From assembly GCA_002887195.1 (NCBI GenBank), contig PJAB01000272.1, positions 1-31,312 of the forward strand: 31,312 bases of DNA, given 5' to 3'. The position numbers and the translations under genes were made by a program. This DNA comes from Chrysochromulina parva. Its lineage: Eukaryota; Haptophyta; Prymnesiales; Chrysochromulinaceae. Shown in pieces: positions 1 through 8,614 of the stretch (position 1 is the first letter of the stretch; each line of letters opens with the position of its first letter). The notes beneath the pieces are model-generated. The model was not told where the DNA came from. It did no database searches and saw only the letters and a program-made list of their open reading frames with translations.

Positions 1-150
1 CGATCATTTCGATCCTCTCCTCATCCAATTCATCGTCGCAACTCATTCACTGCAGTTCGTTTTCGCCATGTATAGGAATTTCCGACACCGGGAAGCGGGA
101 ACCTCGAGGAAATCAGTCCCTTTTCATCGTCCTTGCGCGCGCACGCCTGC

Positions 151-1782
151 TCAGCGCATGCGCGTCCAGACGGCCGAGTTGCATTTGAAGCCCGAGCCAA
201 AGGCTAATTGAAGGATCTTATGCCCGCGCCGCAGGTCCTTATGCTCCTCGATGTAGCGCAGCTCGTACCAGATGGACGAGGAGGAGGTGTTCCCTTGCGA
301 GTGCAGCACCGCGCGCGACGCCTCAAGGTCCTCAGGGAGAAGGCGAAGGTTCTTCTCAATGCCGTCGAGCACGGCACGTCCCCCGGCGTGAATGCAAAAG
401 TAGTGGACGGCCGAGCGGAAGGAGGGCACGTACACAGCTCCGCTGCCGCTGCCCTTGAGCTTGCGGCGCACGATGGAGCCGAGCACGCGCACCTGCTCGA
501 AGATGGGCAACACGAGGGGACCGAGCTGCGTCAGGTTCTTGGTCATGCACTTGCCCGCAATCTTGACGATCTCTTTGGAGAGGCGAATACCTGAAGCGCC
601 CTTGGGGTCTTCGCATTGGTAGACGGCGCCGTACGAGTCATCGTCCGTGCATTGTGTGCGCACCAGATGGCGCAGCCGGTAGCGCGCGCGCCCGGCGAGG
701 CGCGGCTTGTTGGTCAGGCAGATGGCGGCGCCACCGCAGCGGAACAAGGTGTTCTGTAGCAGCATGCTCTTCTCCGCGCCGTGATAGAGCGATTGGGTGA
801 TCAGCTCCGTCGAGACAACGATCGCGAGCGAGTTTGGATTGTTCTGGAGTAGCTCGGCTGCGAGATCGACGGCAATGAGCGAGGCTGAGCAGCCCATGCC
901 GCTCAGGTTGAACGTCTTCACGCCCGAGCGCATCTGGAAGCGGTTGCATGCCATCGCACACAGGCTGGGCGTGGGGCTGAACAGTGAGCAGTTGATGATG
1001 AAGAAGTCGACCTCCTTGGGCTGCACTCCCGTACGGTCGAAGAGGCTCTCGAGGCACGAGCAGATCACCGTCTCCGCCTCCTCGCGCGCCGCCTTCATTG
1101 TCTGGTCTTGCGGGACACCGTCCTGCTGGCACCGAGTGATCCCGGGCGGCCACGAAGTGGAATCGCCTGTGCCGCTATTGACGAGCACCTTGCGCATAAA
1201 CTCGAGTTCCGTCTCTTCGAAGGAGCCCGCGATCTTGCCCGCGTTCTTCAGTATCGTCATGATGTTCTCACGTGTCAAGCACCACTCCGCTGGAGGCTCG
1301 AAGAGCGCGAAGTCGAGCAGATAGACGGACTTGTCGCGGCGCATCAGAAATGAGCCGACCATGACCAAGAAGAGAGGCAGTAGACCGCGCAGCTCTGCCC
1401 AAAGCTGTGCGCACGCGTCGGCAACGGTCTCGTTCGGAATGTGCACGACGACCTCGGGCTTGTGGTATGCCCAGAGCCCGAATTGGATGACGAAGCCAAC
1501 ACACGAGAGATAGTAGAGCGACGACATGTAGCGCAAGCGCAGCACGACCAGGATGTCCTTGAGCGCCGAGAAGCGCACTCGAATGGGCCCGGGTGTGTAG
1601 GAACGAGCTTTGCGCTGCGTGGAGCTGATCGAACTGACCACAGAATCAGGTGTGTCCGTGCGACTTGGTGCACGCTCGCAGCCATTGGTGCCATCAGGGA
1701 CGCGTAGGCGCAGGCCTTCGGGCGTCGACAGCGTGACATGCACCTCGGAGGGCGGGCACGTGGATGGTTCAGGTCTCGTCAT
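151..1782 (-). CDS. Very-long-chain 3-ketoacyl-CoA synthase (FAE1/KCS family)
   Basis: The 543-residue product is a FAE1-type 3-ketoacyl-CoA synthase, the condensing enzyme that joins malonyl-CoA to a long-chain acyl-CoA in the ER fatty acid elongase. Two hydrophobic N-terminal segments (about residues 86-106 and 131-147) fit the family's membrane anchor. The thiolase-fold core follows, with the nucleophilic Cys298 in GMGCSA, a conserved HSQGNTSSSS block (494-503), His465 in CIHAGGRAVLD and Asn535 in GSGFKCNSAVW, so the Cys-His-Asn triad is intact. Length is near the family's usual 490-530, with about 80 extra polar N-terminal residues. I start at the ATG at 1782; the frame opens further only to a GTG at 1800. 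It is divergent from the AI-2E-family gene across about 630 bp. Family identity is secure; the substrate chain length cannot be read from sequence. Confidence 0.95.
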   Translation of the reverse strand: MTRPEPSTCPPSEVHVTLSTPEGLRLRVPDGTNGCERAPSRTDTPDSVVSSISSTQRKARSYTPGPIRVRFSALKDILVVLRLRYMSSLYYLSCVGFVIQFGLWAYHKPEVVVHIPNETVADACAQLWAELRGLLPLFLVMVGSFLMRRDKSVYLLDFALFEPPAEWCLTRENIMTILKNAGKIAGSFEETELEFMRKVLVNSGTGDSTSWPPGITRCQQDGVPQDQTMKAAREEAETVICSCLESLFDRTGVQPKEVDFFIINCSLFSPTPSLCAMACNRFQMRSGVKTFNLSGMGCSASLIAVDLAAELLQNNPNSLAIVVSTELITQSLYHGAEKSMLLQNTLFRCGGAAICLTNKPRLAGRARYRLRHLVRTQCTDDDSYGAVYQCEDPKGASGIRLSKEIVKIAGKCMTKNLTQLGPLVLPIFEQVRVLGSIVRRKLKGSGSGAVYVPSFRSAVHYFCIHAGGRAVLDGIEKNLRLLPEDLEASRAVLHSQGNTSSSSIWYELRYIEEHKDLRRGHKILQLAFGSGFKCNSAVWTRMR

Positions 1783-2413
1783 CTTGCCGGTGGTCCTCAC
1801 ACGTTGCGGGAGGTTGCCGACGGCGAGGACCGTCCGTCTCCTTCGGCAAGATTACGAGATTTCCTTCTGCGGAATGACAAATGAACGAAAATGAAGCCCC
1901 TCTGTCGTGGCCTTTCATATGAAAACATACATTTGTTCCGTTTCCGAAACAGTATAATCCTCGAGAAACTTGTCTCGGGATAGGGCATTTGATTACGACA
2001 GCTCGTCGACGCGCTTCTCGGCGGCCTCCCGCCTGCACGCGTGCAGGCTGCAAGGAATGCAAGGACAGCGCAAACATGTGCCCTGGTCTGTCCAAGGGGG
2101 TACGAGGGGGTGTTGCAGAGCGCCCGAGAGCGCCACGGGCCAAGAGTTGCGCAGCGGGTTGCGCAGCGGCCACGTGGCAACACAAGTCCTACAATGTTGT
2201 ATTGAGGAACCTTGCTGTGGGGTCCTGGTGGTGTGCAAGCGGGGGAGGTTGTCCTGTCGGGGGCACCTGCGGGGGGGGGCAGGCTGCCGTGGGCCTTTGG
2301 CGGCCTGAAGACCGCGGCTCGCCCACCAAAACGCGGTGCACCGCATTCGTAAGGGGGTAGGTCTACCCCCTTAGCATCGCCCTTTCGCCGCTTTGCTCGT
2401 GGGCCGACGGCCG
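1783..2413. promoter_or_regulatory. Divergent intergenic region
   Basis: About 630 bp lie between two head-to-head genes and must hold both promoters. The part nearest the ketoacyl-CoA synthase is locally AT-rich, unlike the rest of the window, and has a 12-bp palindrome TTTCATATGAAA near 1913-1924. The part nearer the AI-2E-family gene is G-rich, with runs of G around 2096-2110 and 2240-2280. I see no convincing TATA box, RNA gene or coding segment. Confidence 0.5.
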
Positions 2414-3655
2414 ATGCACACACCTGGTCGCGCAGTCCTGCTCGCGCAGCCCCTGCTCAGCGACAGCGTCGAATCGGAGCTGTCGGAGCATCGGCTGAAG
2501 GAAACGCGCTCAGGCTACTACATCATGACTGCCTGCCTGATGGTGATCGCGGCGAGCGTCATTTACTCGGGCATGGACCGGCTTCACAGCATACTGGTCC
2601 CGTTCGTGCTCGCTCTCGCGCTTTCGTACCTGCTCTCGCCGCTCGTCGACCTGCTGTCGTGCCGCGGCGCATCGAACTCCTGCCGCCTGCCGCGCATCGC
2701 CGCCGTCTTCCTCGCCTTCCTCATCGGCTGCGTAATCCTCTTTGTACTTGGCCTCGTGCTCCTAGAGGCGCTCTACACCTTCCGAGCGCGCTCATCCATG
2801 TACAGCGCGCGCGTCAATATGCTGCTTGAGATGGCTTTCACGGAGGTGGCGAAATTTCAGGATTACGTTGGCCAGACAAGCACGGGCAGCTTCCATTCGA
2901 TCAACCGGACGGACGCCAACCACAGCTTCAGCCAGGAGGCGCGCGAGATGGTTTCGCACCTCGTTGCGGACGTGTCGGTCACATCTCTGATCCTCTCGCT
3001 CCTTGGGACGGCGGCGCACATTGCCGAGGATCTACTGTACATCATTTTGTTCTTGATGTTTATGCTGCTGCCGCACTCTACGGATGGCGACGGTGCACGC
3101 GACCCCGTGTCCGAGCGCGTCGAGAGGCAGATCTTCGCGTACATCCGAGGGAAGAGCTGCATCTCGGCTTACGTAGGGGGCAGCCATGCGGCCGTGCTGT
3201 GCGCTGTGGGGCTGCAGGGGCTGTGGCTCCCTTTTGGGGTCCTCACCTTCTTCCTCAACTTCATCCCAAACGTCGGCGGCATGGGCGCGGTGCTGCTGCC
3301 GATGCCGCTCGTCGGGCTTGACCCGTCCTTCACGCCCACGCAGTCGATCGTCGCGTTCATCGTGCCATTTTTGAACAACGTCTTTGCCAAGGACGTTCTC
3401 GAGCCTAAGATTCTGGGCGACGCGACCAACTTGCACCCGGTAGCTATCCTGATGGCCATCCTGGTCTACGGCTCTGTCTGGGGCATCACCGGAATGGTGC
3501 TTGCCATCCCGCTCACAGCATGCCTGCGCATCTACCTGGCCTCGCTAGCCCACCCGATCCCGCAGTGGGTGGCGCTCAAGCTGTCCGGCAAGGCGCCGCC
3601 GCCGCCGCAAACGCCGCCGAATGCGACGCTGCCCCGCGCTGACCGGGATTATTAG
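2414..3655 (+). CDS. AI-2E/PerM (UPF0118)-family multi-pass membrane protein
   Basis: The 413-residue product has the length and layout of the AI-2E transporter/PerM/TMEM245 family: an N-terminal pair of transmembrane helices (about residues 36-53 and 60-80), another helix near 93-115, a soluble middle part (about 125-200), and a hydrophobic C-terminal half. The C-terminal half contains NFIPNVGGMGAVLLPMPL and the stretch NNVFAKDVLEPKILGDATNL, which match the family signature (N-F-I-P-x-x-G and the conserved E-P-x-x-x-G). The family exports small molecules or acts as an ion antiporter in bacteria; eukaryotic members are poorly characterised, so the substrate is unknown. The tail is proline-rich (PPPPPQTPP). 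I start at the first ATG (2414); the frame runs back only to a TTG at 2393. Confidence 0.85.
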   Translation: MHTPGRAVLLAQPLLSDSVESELSEHRLKETRSGYYIMTACLMVIAASVIYSGMDRLHSILVPFVLALALSYLLSPLVDLLSCRGASNSCRLPRIAAVFLAFLIGCVILFVLGLVLLEALYTFRARSSMYSARVNMLLEMAFTEVAKFQDYVGQTSTGSFHSINRTDANHSFSQEAREMVSHLVADVSVTSLILSLLGTAAHIAEDLLYIILFLMFMLLPHSTDGDGARDPVSERVERQIFAYIRGKSCISAYVGGSHAAVLCAVGLQGLWLPFGVLTFFLNFIPNVGGMGAVLLPMPLVGLDPSFTPTQSIVAFIVPFLNNVFAKDVLEPKILGDATNLHPVAILMAILVYGSVWGITGMVLAIPLTACLRIYLASLAHPIPQWVALKLSGKAPPPPQTPPNATLPRADRDY

Positions 3656-3939
3656 TTTCAGTGTTGTTTAATATGTGCAAGCCAGTCGTGTCGCGCTCGC
3701 CATCTGGAGAACAACCTTCAGTGTTGCGTAATTCACACCTACAAACTTGATCGGCTGTGATTCTTTCTCTCGCCGTCTCGCGACTCTGGCCGCGCAGACG
3801 CAGGTGGCGGCTCTCGAATTGTGGCGCGTGTCCAGGGCCTTCTCAGGGTGGCTTGGCGGGGCAGGACGTGAGCTCACGCGCACGCCCTCTCGTCGTTCGC
3901 AGGCTTCCCCGCGGCCAGAGCCCTTTTCGCTCCACCACC
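3656..3939. other. Intergenic / 5' leader of V-ATPase subunit D gene
   Basis: This 284-bp gap between two co-directional genes holds the 3' end of the membrane protein gene and the promoter and leader of the V-ATPase gene. The frame upstream of the V-ATPase ATG stays open back to about 3757, but that part does not resemble subunit D. No other feature is visible. Confidence 0.5.
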
Positions 3940-4899
3940 ATGGCGGCGGCACGTCTTGCTGTGTTCCCAACTAGGCAAAACCTTCAGGTGATGAAGGTCA
4001 AGCTGACCGGCGCGAAGAAAGGCCACTCTCTTCTCAAGAAGAAGGCCGACGCGCTCACGATGCGGCTGCGTGCGCTCCTGAAGAACATCCTTCAGGCGAA
4101 GGAGGACATGGGTGCGGCCTTCCGTGAGGGCAACTTTGCGCTCGCAGAGGTCAAGTATGCGGCGGGCGACGTCAACGTGATGGTCAAGGAGTCGGTAACA
4201 TCGGCGAGCGTGAGTGGCTGGCGGCCGAACCCAGCGCGCGCGCACGCCACGCCTTGGGGCGCCCCGTGTTCTCTCGCAAGATCTCCTCGTGGACCCCCGA
4301 GTTCTCGCAGAGGACTCGTTTAGTGTCCTCCCCTCGTCACCGCGAGGACCGAGCCCCGCCGCCGCCCTCAGCCCCGCCCTCGCCCTGGTTGCCCTTCTCA
4401 GAGGCGCGTGGAGATCCGAGTGGACAACATTGCGGGCGTCAAAGTGCCAGTCTTCAAGGCTATCGAGGTCTCTGACGGGAAGGAGGGGCTTGTCTTGACA
4501 GGGCTCTCTAAGGGTGGGCGGGAGATCACCAAAGCGCGCAGCACCTTCGCCAAGGCAGTGGACGTGCTCGTGCAACTCGCAACACTGCAGACTTCCTTCA
4601 TGATCCTCGACGAGGCCATCAAGGTTACCTCGCGCCGTGTCAACGCGCTCGACACCGTAGTGATCCCCAAGATCGCCAATACTGTCGAGTACATCAAGTC
4701 GGAGCTCGACGAGCTCGAGCGCGAGGAGTTCTTCCGGCTAAAACGTTCGCAGGACAAGAAAAAGAAGGACATGCTCGCGAGGAAAAAGGAGTCGATGGCA
4801 AAGGAGGCTGAGTTGGCTGCCAAGGAATCTGCCAAGGGCGCGCCTTCCAATGATCTGCTTGCTGTCGGCGGCGCCAGGGATTCCGACGTTGTGTTCTAA
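3940..4899 (+). CDS. V-type proton ATPase subunit D (two exons)
   Basis: Joining 3940-4209 to 4402-4899 gives a 255-residue protein matching V-ATPase subunit D, the central-shaft coiled-coil protein of V1 that couples ATP hydrolysis to proton pumping at vacuolar and other endomembranes. Family landmarks are present: VFPTRQNLQVMK at the N terminus, KKADALTMRLRALLK, the junction region SVTSASRRVEIRVDNIAGV, LATLQTSFMILDEAIKVTSR, and RRVNALDTVVIPK followed by ELDELEREEFFRLKR. The C terminus is charged and lysine-rich. The start is the ATG at 3940 in a strong context (ccaccATGg), which fits the short N terminus of known subunit D proteins. The length agrees with the usual 245-260. Without splicing, the first exon's frame hits a stop at about 4321, so the intron is needed. 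Confidence 0.97.
4210..4401 (+). other. Spliceosomal intron (GT-AG, phase 0)
   Basis: This 192-bp intron interrupts the V-ATPase subunit D gene. It begins GTGAGTGG and ends CCCTTCTCAG after a pyrimidine-rich tract, and splits the frame exactly between codons (Ser90 | Arg91). Removing it restores continuity of the conserved subunit D sequence across the junction. It is the only intron I can show in the window. Confidence 0.93.
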
Positions 4900-5680
4900 G
4901 CCTGACACCTGAGTTGGCATATGGGTATTTTGGCACCCACCGTGATCGGATGGCCTCGGGTGTGTGTGAAGTGCGTTCCTGTCACGGGTTGAGAATATGT
5001 GCGGCTTGGATGCACGTCTCGAGTTCGGTTAGCGTTTTGCTGGCGTCGCGGGCGGGGTCCCCCGGTGTGAGCGGTGTCGCCCGCGGTGACATCGACGCGA
5101 TACGGGTACATGCGACGCGCGGGATGCGGATCGGATGAGTTCTGCATTTTCACTGTTATCGACTCGGTCTCGGATCGTGCCCTCCCATACCGCAATACGA
5201 GATGGTGATGGAGATGATAGCACATAGCTAGGAGCATGCCTAAGAGCATGCCGAGACCCCGGACCGCTCCGCGTCGACCGTCTGCCGGGAAGCGGGATCG
5301 TGACTGCGCGCGTGCGCGGTGACGTCGAGATGTGGCACGTCGTCTGTCGTGTCATCGCGACCAACGGCGACGCAGAGTGGAGAGTGACGAGAGTCGCTCA
5401 CACTCACTCATCTAAACACTAACACGATCGCTGTCCCGCCACTTCCGTTCCGGTTCCGCAGGGCGCCCTTCCGCTTGTTCACACACAGCCCCCCTGTGGC
5501 GGTGCCCAACAGGCGCAGCGGCCCGCCCTTCCGCCCAGGGCCGGCGGGGGGGGCAGGGCCGGAGGCCCGGAGCCGCCCACCCTTACAGCCTTCCGCCCCC
5601 TCGTTCCCTCTTCCCTCACTCTTCCCTTCCTACTGCGTTCCCTCTTCCCTCCCTTCCACAACTACTCCCCGCTCACAGCA
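4900..5680. other. Convergent intergenic region
   Basis: About 780 bp lie between the 3' ends of the V-ATPase gene and the minus-strand SAM-domain gene. Short open frames here resemble no family. The right end (about 5570-5680) is a strongly pyrimidine-rich tract on the plus strand, purine-rich in the 3' region of the minus-strand gene. I see no RNA gene. Confidence 0.5.
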
Positions 5681-8218
5681 TTACTCTTCGTCTGACGGAT
5701 TGAGATCGAATCTGGTGACCCCGATCGGTCCCTCCATCGACTCCTCCATCGGAGACGACGATGCCACGCCTGCTGAGGTGCTCGGCGGCAGCGGCAGCGC
5801 CTCCTCCACCTGTATGGCCGGATTGGCACCCTCATCGACATCGCCTACCTGATCCTGCACCTCCACCCCTACCTCCACCTCCTCCACCTCCTCCACCTCC
5901 ACCTCCTCCACCTCCTCCGAGTCGACATCCTCCACCTCCTCCACCTCCATCTCGTCACACTCTGCCTCGGCTGGCGCACCCCGACTGGCGCCCGCCGCCC
6001 CGCTCCCATCGTTCCCCGTGCCGGTGGACGTGGTGGGCTGCGTGGACGGTGGTGCAGGGAGCGCGAGCGGTCGTGCCGGCCGTGGCTGCAGTCGCCGCTG
6101 CTTCCCCCGCTGCAGCCACGGTGCGTCCGCAGCGGCCAAGGAGTCAGCAGCGGCCGGGCCCATGACATCGAGCTTGAGCTTGACCATCCCACCAGGTGCA
6201 CAGATGACGGTGGCTCGGACGTGCCCGTCGGCGAGCGCTGCATCGGCCTTGCGCGCGCGCAACTTGGCAGCCAGGTGGACGAACGAACGAATGCAGACAG
6301 TGTCGTGCTTGTTCTGAAGCGTCTCCGGCTTCATGTCGGGCGACCGAATGTAAATGTCCCCGGAGCCGCCCGCTGCGTTCGAGCGCAGCACAAAGCGGAT
6401 GCGCCAGCCGTGCACCCACCGGTCTTGCGCGGTGTACTTGTGACGCTTCATCTCGGCCGCTGCCGACCAGACGGCGACTGCCTCTACCGAGTCTCGAAGG
6501 TCCTCGGGCAGGTCTTCAGCGGTCACGCGCGCTCCCCCTCGATGCACCACCAGCGCACGCGAGCCGGCAGCGGCTCCGCCGGCAGCTCCGGCTGGCCGGC
6601 GAGCGGTACGGGGAGCCACGATCGTCTCGCGCGCCTGCTGACGCACCAGATCGCGCCGTAGGAAATCGTGTTTGCGCAGCTCGCGTTTCGTCAACTGGAG
6701 GCGATCGATGTGGCTCAGTGGTGCCTGATGGAGCCACTGGGTGCCGGGTGGCACGGGCCTCGCGTCGAAGGCCGTCGAGGTGCGAGCATGCACGCACACC
6801 CGGAAGTCCGCCGGCGCCCAGTCGTCGCGGCCGTATGTGGCACTCACACCGGCGTCCCGCGTCAGCCACACGATAGCGCCGACCGTCCGCAAGTCGTTGC
6901 CGGCGGACTGATCCTCGTCAGCAGCGGCCTGGACGGCCCCCAGAACGTCCGCCACGTCACCGTGCGCCACGTCACCGTGCGCCACGTCACCGTGCGCCAC
7001 GTCACCGTCCGCGCTCCTCTGGAGGACGATTCGGCCGTGTGCGTTCAGGCGTGCCGCCCGCGCCCAGTCCTCCTCGAGCGCGAGCTTCGCGCGCTCAGCC
7101 GCGGCGGCCCGCTGAGCCGCCTCGCGCTTGGCAGCGCGCTCAGCCGCTGCCATGGCAGCCGCCTCCCGGCGTGCGGCGAGGGCCTCCGCCTTGGCCGCCG
7201 CCTTGGCCGCCGCCTTGGCGTGCGCCTTGAGCTGAGCCGCCGCCGCGGCCGCCGAGGTGCTCGCGACGACGCTCATCGAGTCGAGGCCGGTAAGCTTACC
7301 GGTAAGCTTGGGGTGAATCAAGGTCACGGCGCTCGAAGGGAGGGGTACAAGGGCTGCGGGCGAGATCGCGGACGAGATCGCGTCTGCCTTGCGCTTGGTG
7401 CCGCGCGCCGTCGCGGGCAGCAGAGGCGGCAAGTGGCCCGTCGCCAACGCCGGCGGGACTCGGATCTGCTGCTGCTGCTGCTGCACGGCCCACCCCCTGG
7501 CTGCCTTGTATGCGGCGTGCACGCTCGACATCGCAGATTCGGGCACCCGTCGCCACTCTTTGTCGAGGTCTTCCATGCCAAACTCTTCGACAAAGGCCTC
7601 GTCAGCGTGGACCATCACGCGGAAGCGGCCGGCACCGAGCCGCTCGATCACCTTCGCGGGCTTCCAGCTCACCGCGGGGCCATCCAAGTCAGCCACCTCG
7701 ACCTCGAGCAGCTCGCCCATCGTGGGCGCGCTCGCCTCGTCCGCCCGACGGTAGAGCTCTGCCATCGACACTTTGCCACCGCCGCGCGCGCGCGCTGCCC
7801 CCCGCCCCCGCCCATGGCCGCGCCCGCGCCCGCTACCTGCCGGAGGGGCCTTAGTTGCGGCCGTTGAAACTGCGGAGGGGCTGCATGACGCAGGCGGCTG
7901 CGGAAGGGCGGCGGCCGCTGACGTGTTGTAGGGACCGGTGTGGGCAAACAGCGTAGACTGTTGGGTCTGACGCTCGGCTTTGAAGAGCTCAAATAAACAG
8001 AGGAACTTATTGGCATGCCCTGGCTTCATGCCGCATTCAGAGAGCACGTTCTCCAGCTCGCGCTTGCCCAGAGTAAAGAGGAAAACCGGATCATCCCAAC
8101 CGTTCTCCTCAAACGCGGCCATGTATGCCTCGGAGCGGCAGGCGGCCATCATCTCGGCAAGGGTGGGGTCATTGTTGGTGGCAGAAGATGGGTGGAAGCC
8201 ACTGTTCGAGGCAAACAT
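5681..8218 (-). CDS. SAM + Agenet/Tudor-like + MBD-like nuclear protein
   Basis: The 845-residue product is not a known named gene. In order: a SAM-like helical bundle (about residues 18-82, with YMAAFEENGWDDP and LENVLSECGMKPGHANKFL); an RG-rich AT-hook-like linker (129-148); an Agenet/Tudor-like module (about 168-226, with SWKPAKVIERLGAGRFRVMV and MEDLDKEWRRVP); a possible nuclear localisation signal GTKRKAD (273-279); an Ala-rich predicted coiled coil (323-390); four GDVAH repeats (405-424); an MBD-like segment (about 598-655, with HGWRIRFVLRS and GDIYIRSPDMKPET); and an acidic E/V tail ending in FDLNPSDEE. Together these suggest a chromatin or methyl-DNA reader, by inference from domain look only. 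I start at the ATG at 8218 because the frame beyond it opens only to TTG. It is followed on the same strand by a separate membrane protein gene upstream. Confidence 0.82.
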   Translation of the reverse strand: MFASNSGFHPSSATNNDPTLAEMMAACRSEAYMAAFEENGWDDPVFLFTLGKRELENVLSECGMKPGHANKFLCLFELFKAERQTQQSTLFAHTGPYNTSAAAALPQPPASCSPSAVSTAATKAPPAGSGRGRGHGRGRGAARARGGGKVSMAELYRRADEASAPTMGELLEVEVADLDGPAVSWKPAKVIERLGAGRFRVMVHADEAFVEEFGMEDLDKEWRRVPESAMSSVHAAYKAARGWAVQQQQQQIRVPPALATGHLPPLLPATARGTKRKADAISSAISPAALVPLPSSAVTLIHPKLTGKLTGLDSMSVVASTSAAAAAAQLKAHAKAAAKAAAKAEALAARREAAAMAAAERAAKREAAQRAAAAERAKLALEEDWARAARLNAHGRIVLQRSADGDVAHGDVAHGDVAHGDVADVLGAVQAAADEDQSAGNDLRTVGAIVWLTRDAGVSATYGRDDWAPADFRVCVHARTSTAFDARPVPPGTQWLHQAPLSHIDRLQLTKRELRKHDFLRRDLVRQQARETIVAPRTARRPAGAAGGAAAGSRALVVHRGGARVTAEDLPEDLRDSVEAVAVWSAAAEMKRHKYTAQDRWVHGWRIRFVLRSNAAGGSGDIYIRSPDMKPETLQNKHDTVCIRSFVHLAAKLRARKADAALADGHVRATVICAPGGMVKLKLDVMGPAAADSLAAADAPWLQRGKQRRLQPRPARPLALPAPPSTQPTTSTGTGNDGSGAAGASRGAPAEAECDEMEVEEVEDVDSEEVEEVEVEEVEEVEVGVEVQDQVGDVDEGANPAIQVEEALPLPPSTSAGVASSSPMEESMEGPIGVTRFDLNPSDEE
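5861..5951. repeat. CCACCT-type microsatellite in coding sequence
   Basis: A run of imperfect CCT/CCACCT units on the plus strand encodes the Glu/Val-rich acidic tail (EVEEVEEVEV-type) of the minus-strand SAM-domain protein. Units stay in multiples of three, so length change would preserve the frame. Confidence 0.85.
6951..7010. repeat. 15-bp tandem repeat, four units
   Basis: Four consecutive copies of a 15-bp unit (GCCACGTCACCGTGC, the last with one change) encode the pentapeptide GDVAH repeated in the minus-strand SAM-domain protein. Near-identity suggests recent expansion. Confidence 0.95.
7287..7309. repeat. Overlapping perfect palindromes (16 and 18 bp)
   Basis: CCGGTAAGCTTACCGG (7287-7302) and AAGCTTACCGGTAAGCTT (7292-7309) are each exact palindromes and overlap. 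They lie in coding sequence for the tandem tetrapeptide KLTG-KLTG of the SAM-domain protein. Confidence 0.9.
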
Positions 8219-8506
8219 GGCTCCCTTTCTGACCAAGGGGCGGCCCCTTGCTTGGTCTGTCCAAGCAAAGCAAGTTGCGCGAGGGCACGCCCTGCACGTT
8301 TCCCCACAGGGAGCGGGGCAAGCCGCGTCTTGGTTCAAGTTAGAGAAAATTCAAGTTCAAGGCCTGGGAAGCACACCTAGAAATCCTAGATGAGGGCATT
8401 GTAATTGCGCCTGCGCGAGTCATAAAGCCTGAAGTTCCTAACTTGGATTGGCGCTTCTGGCGAAGAGCAAGAGGCGGCGCGCCTGGATACAGTTACGGGT
8501 TACTCA

Positions 8507-8530
8507 TGAGTGAGTGAGTGAGTGAGTGAG
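8507..8530. repeat. (TGAG)6 tetranucleotide array
   Basis: Six perfect TGAG units, with an inverted partner array (CTCA units) at 8575-8591, 44 bp away, so the pair could form a hairpin. Confidence 0.95.
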
Positions 8531-8574
8531 TTATTGAGACACAGACACACCGTGGAACAATACGGGGTACGGGT

Positions 8575-8591
8575 CTCACTCACTCACTCAC
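8575..8591. repeat. (CTCA)4 tetranucleotide array
   Basis: Four CTCA units, the reverse complement of the TGAG array at 8507-8530. It ends about 25 bp from the stop codon of the minus-strand membrane protein gene. Confidence 0.95.
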
Positions 8592-8614
8592 GCTCACGAG
8601 CTTACTCATGGTTA

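Larger units (their letters stand above)
8219..8614. other. Intergenic region with hairpins and TGAG arrays
   Basis: This 396-bp gap is the leader of the SAM-domain gene and the 3' flank of the membrane protein gene, both minus strand. Near the leader are two adjacent inverted repeats: CAAGGGG/CCCCTTG (8234-8250) and GCTTGG/CCAAGC (about 8250-8266). Further right are two oppositely oriented tetranucleotide arrays. No coding segment is evident. Confidence 0.55.

Noticed and set aside
1..150. Possible feature left of the ketoacyl-CoA synthase gene
   Set aside because: This is the 3' flank of that gene; no coding or RNA signal could be supported.
6668..7867. A 399-residue plus-strand open frame
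   Set aside because: It is the shadow of the minus-strand SAM-domain gene. Its sequence is Arg/Gly/His-rich without recognisable domains, while the minus frame shows several domain-like segments.
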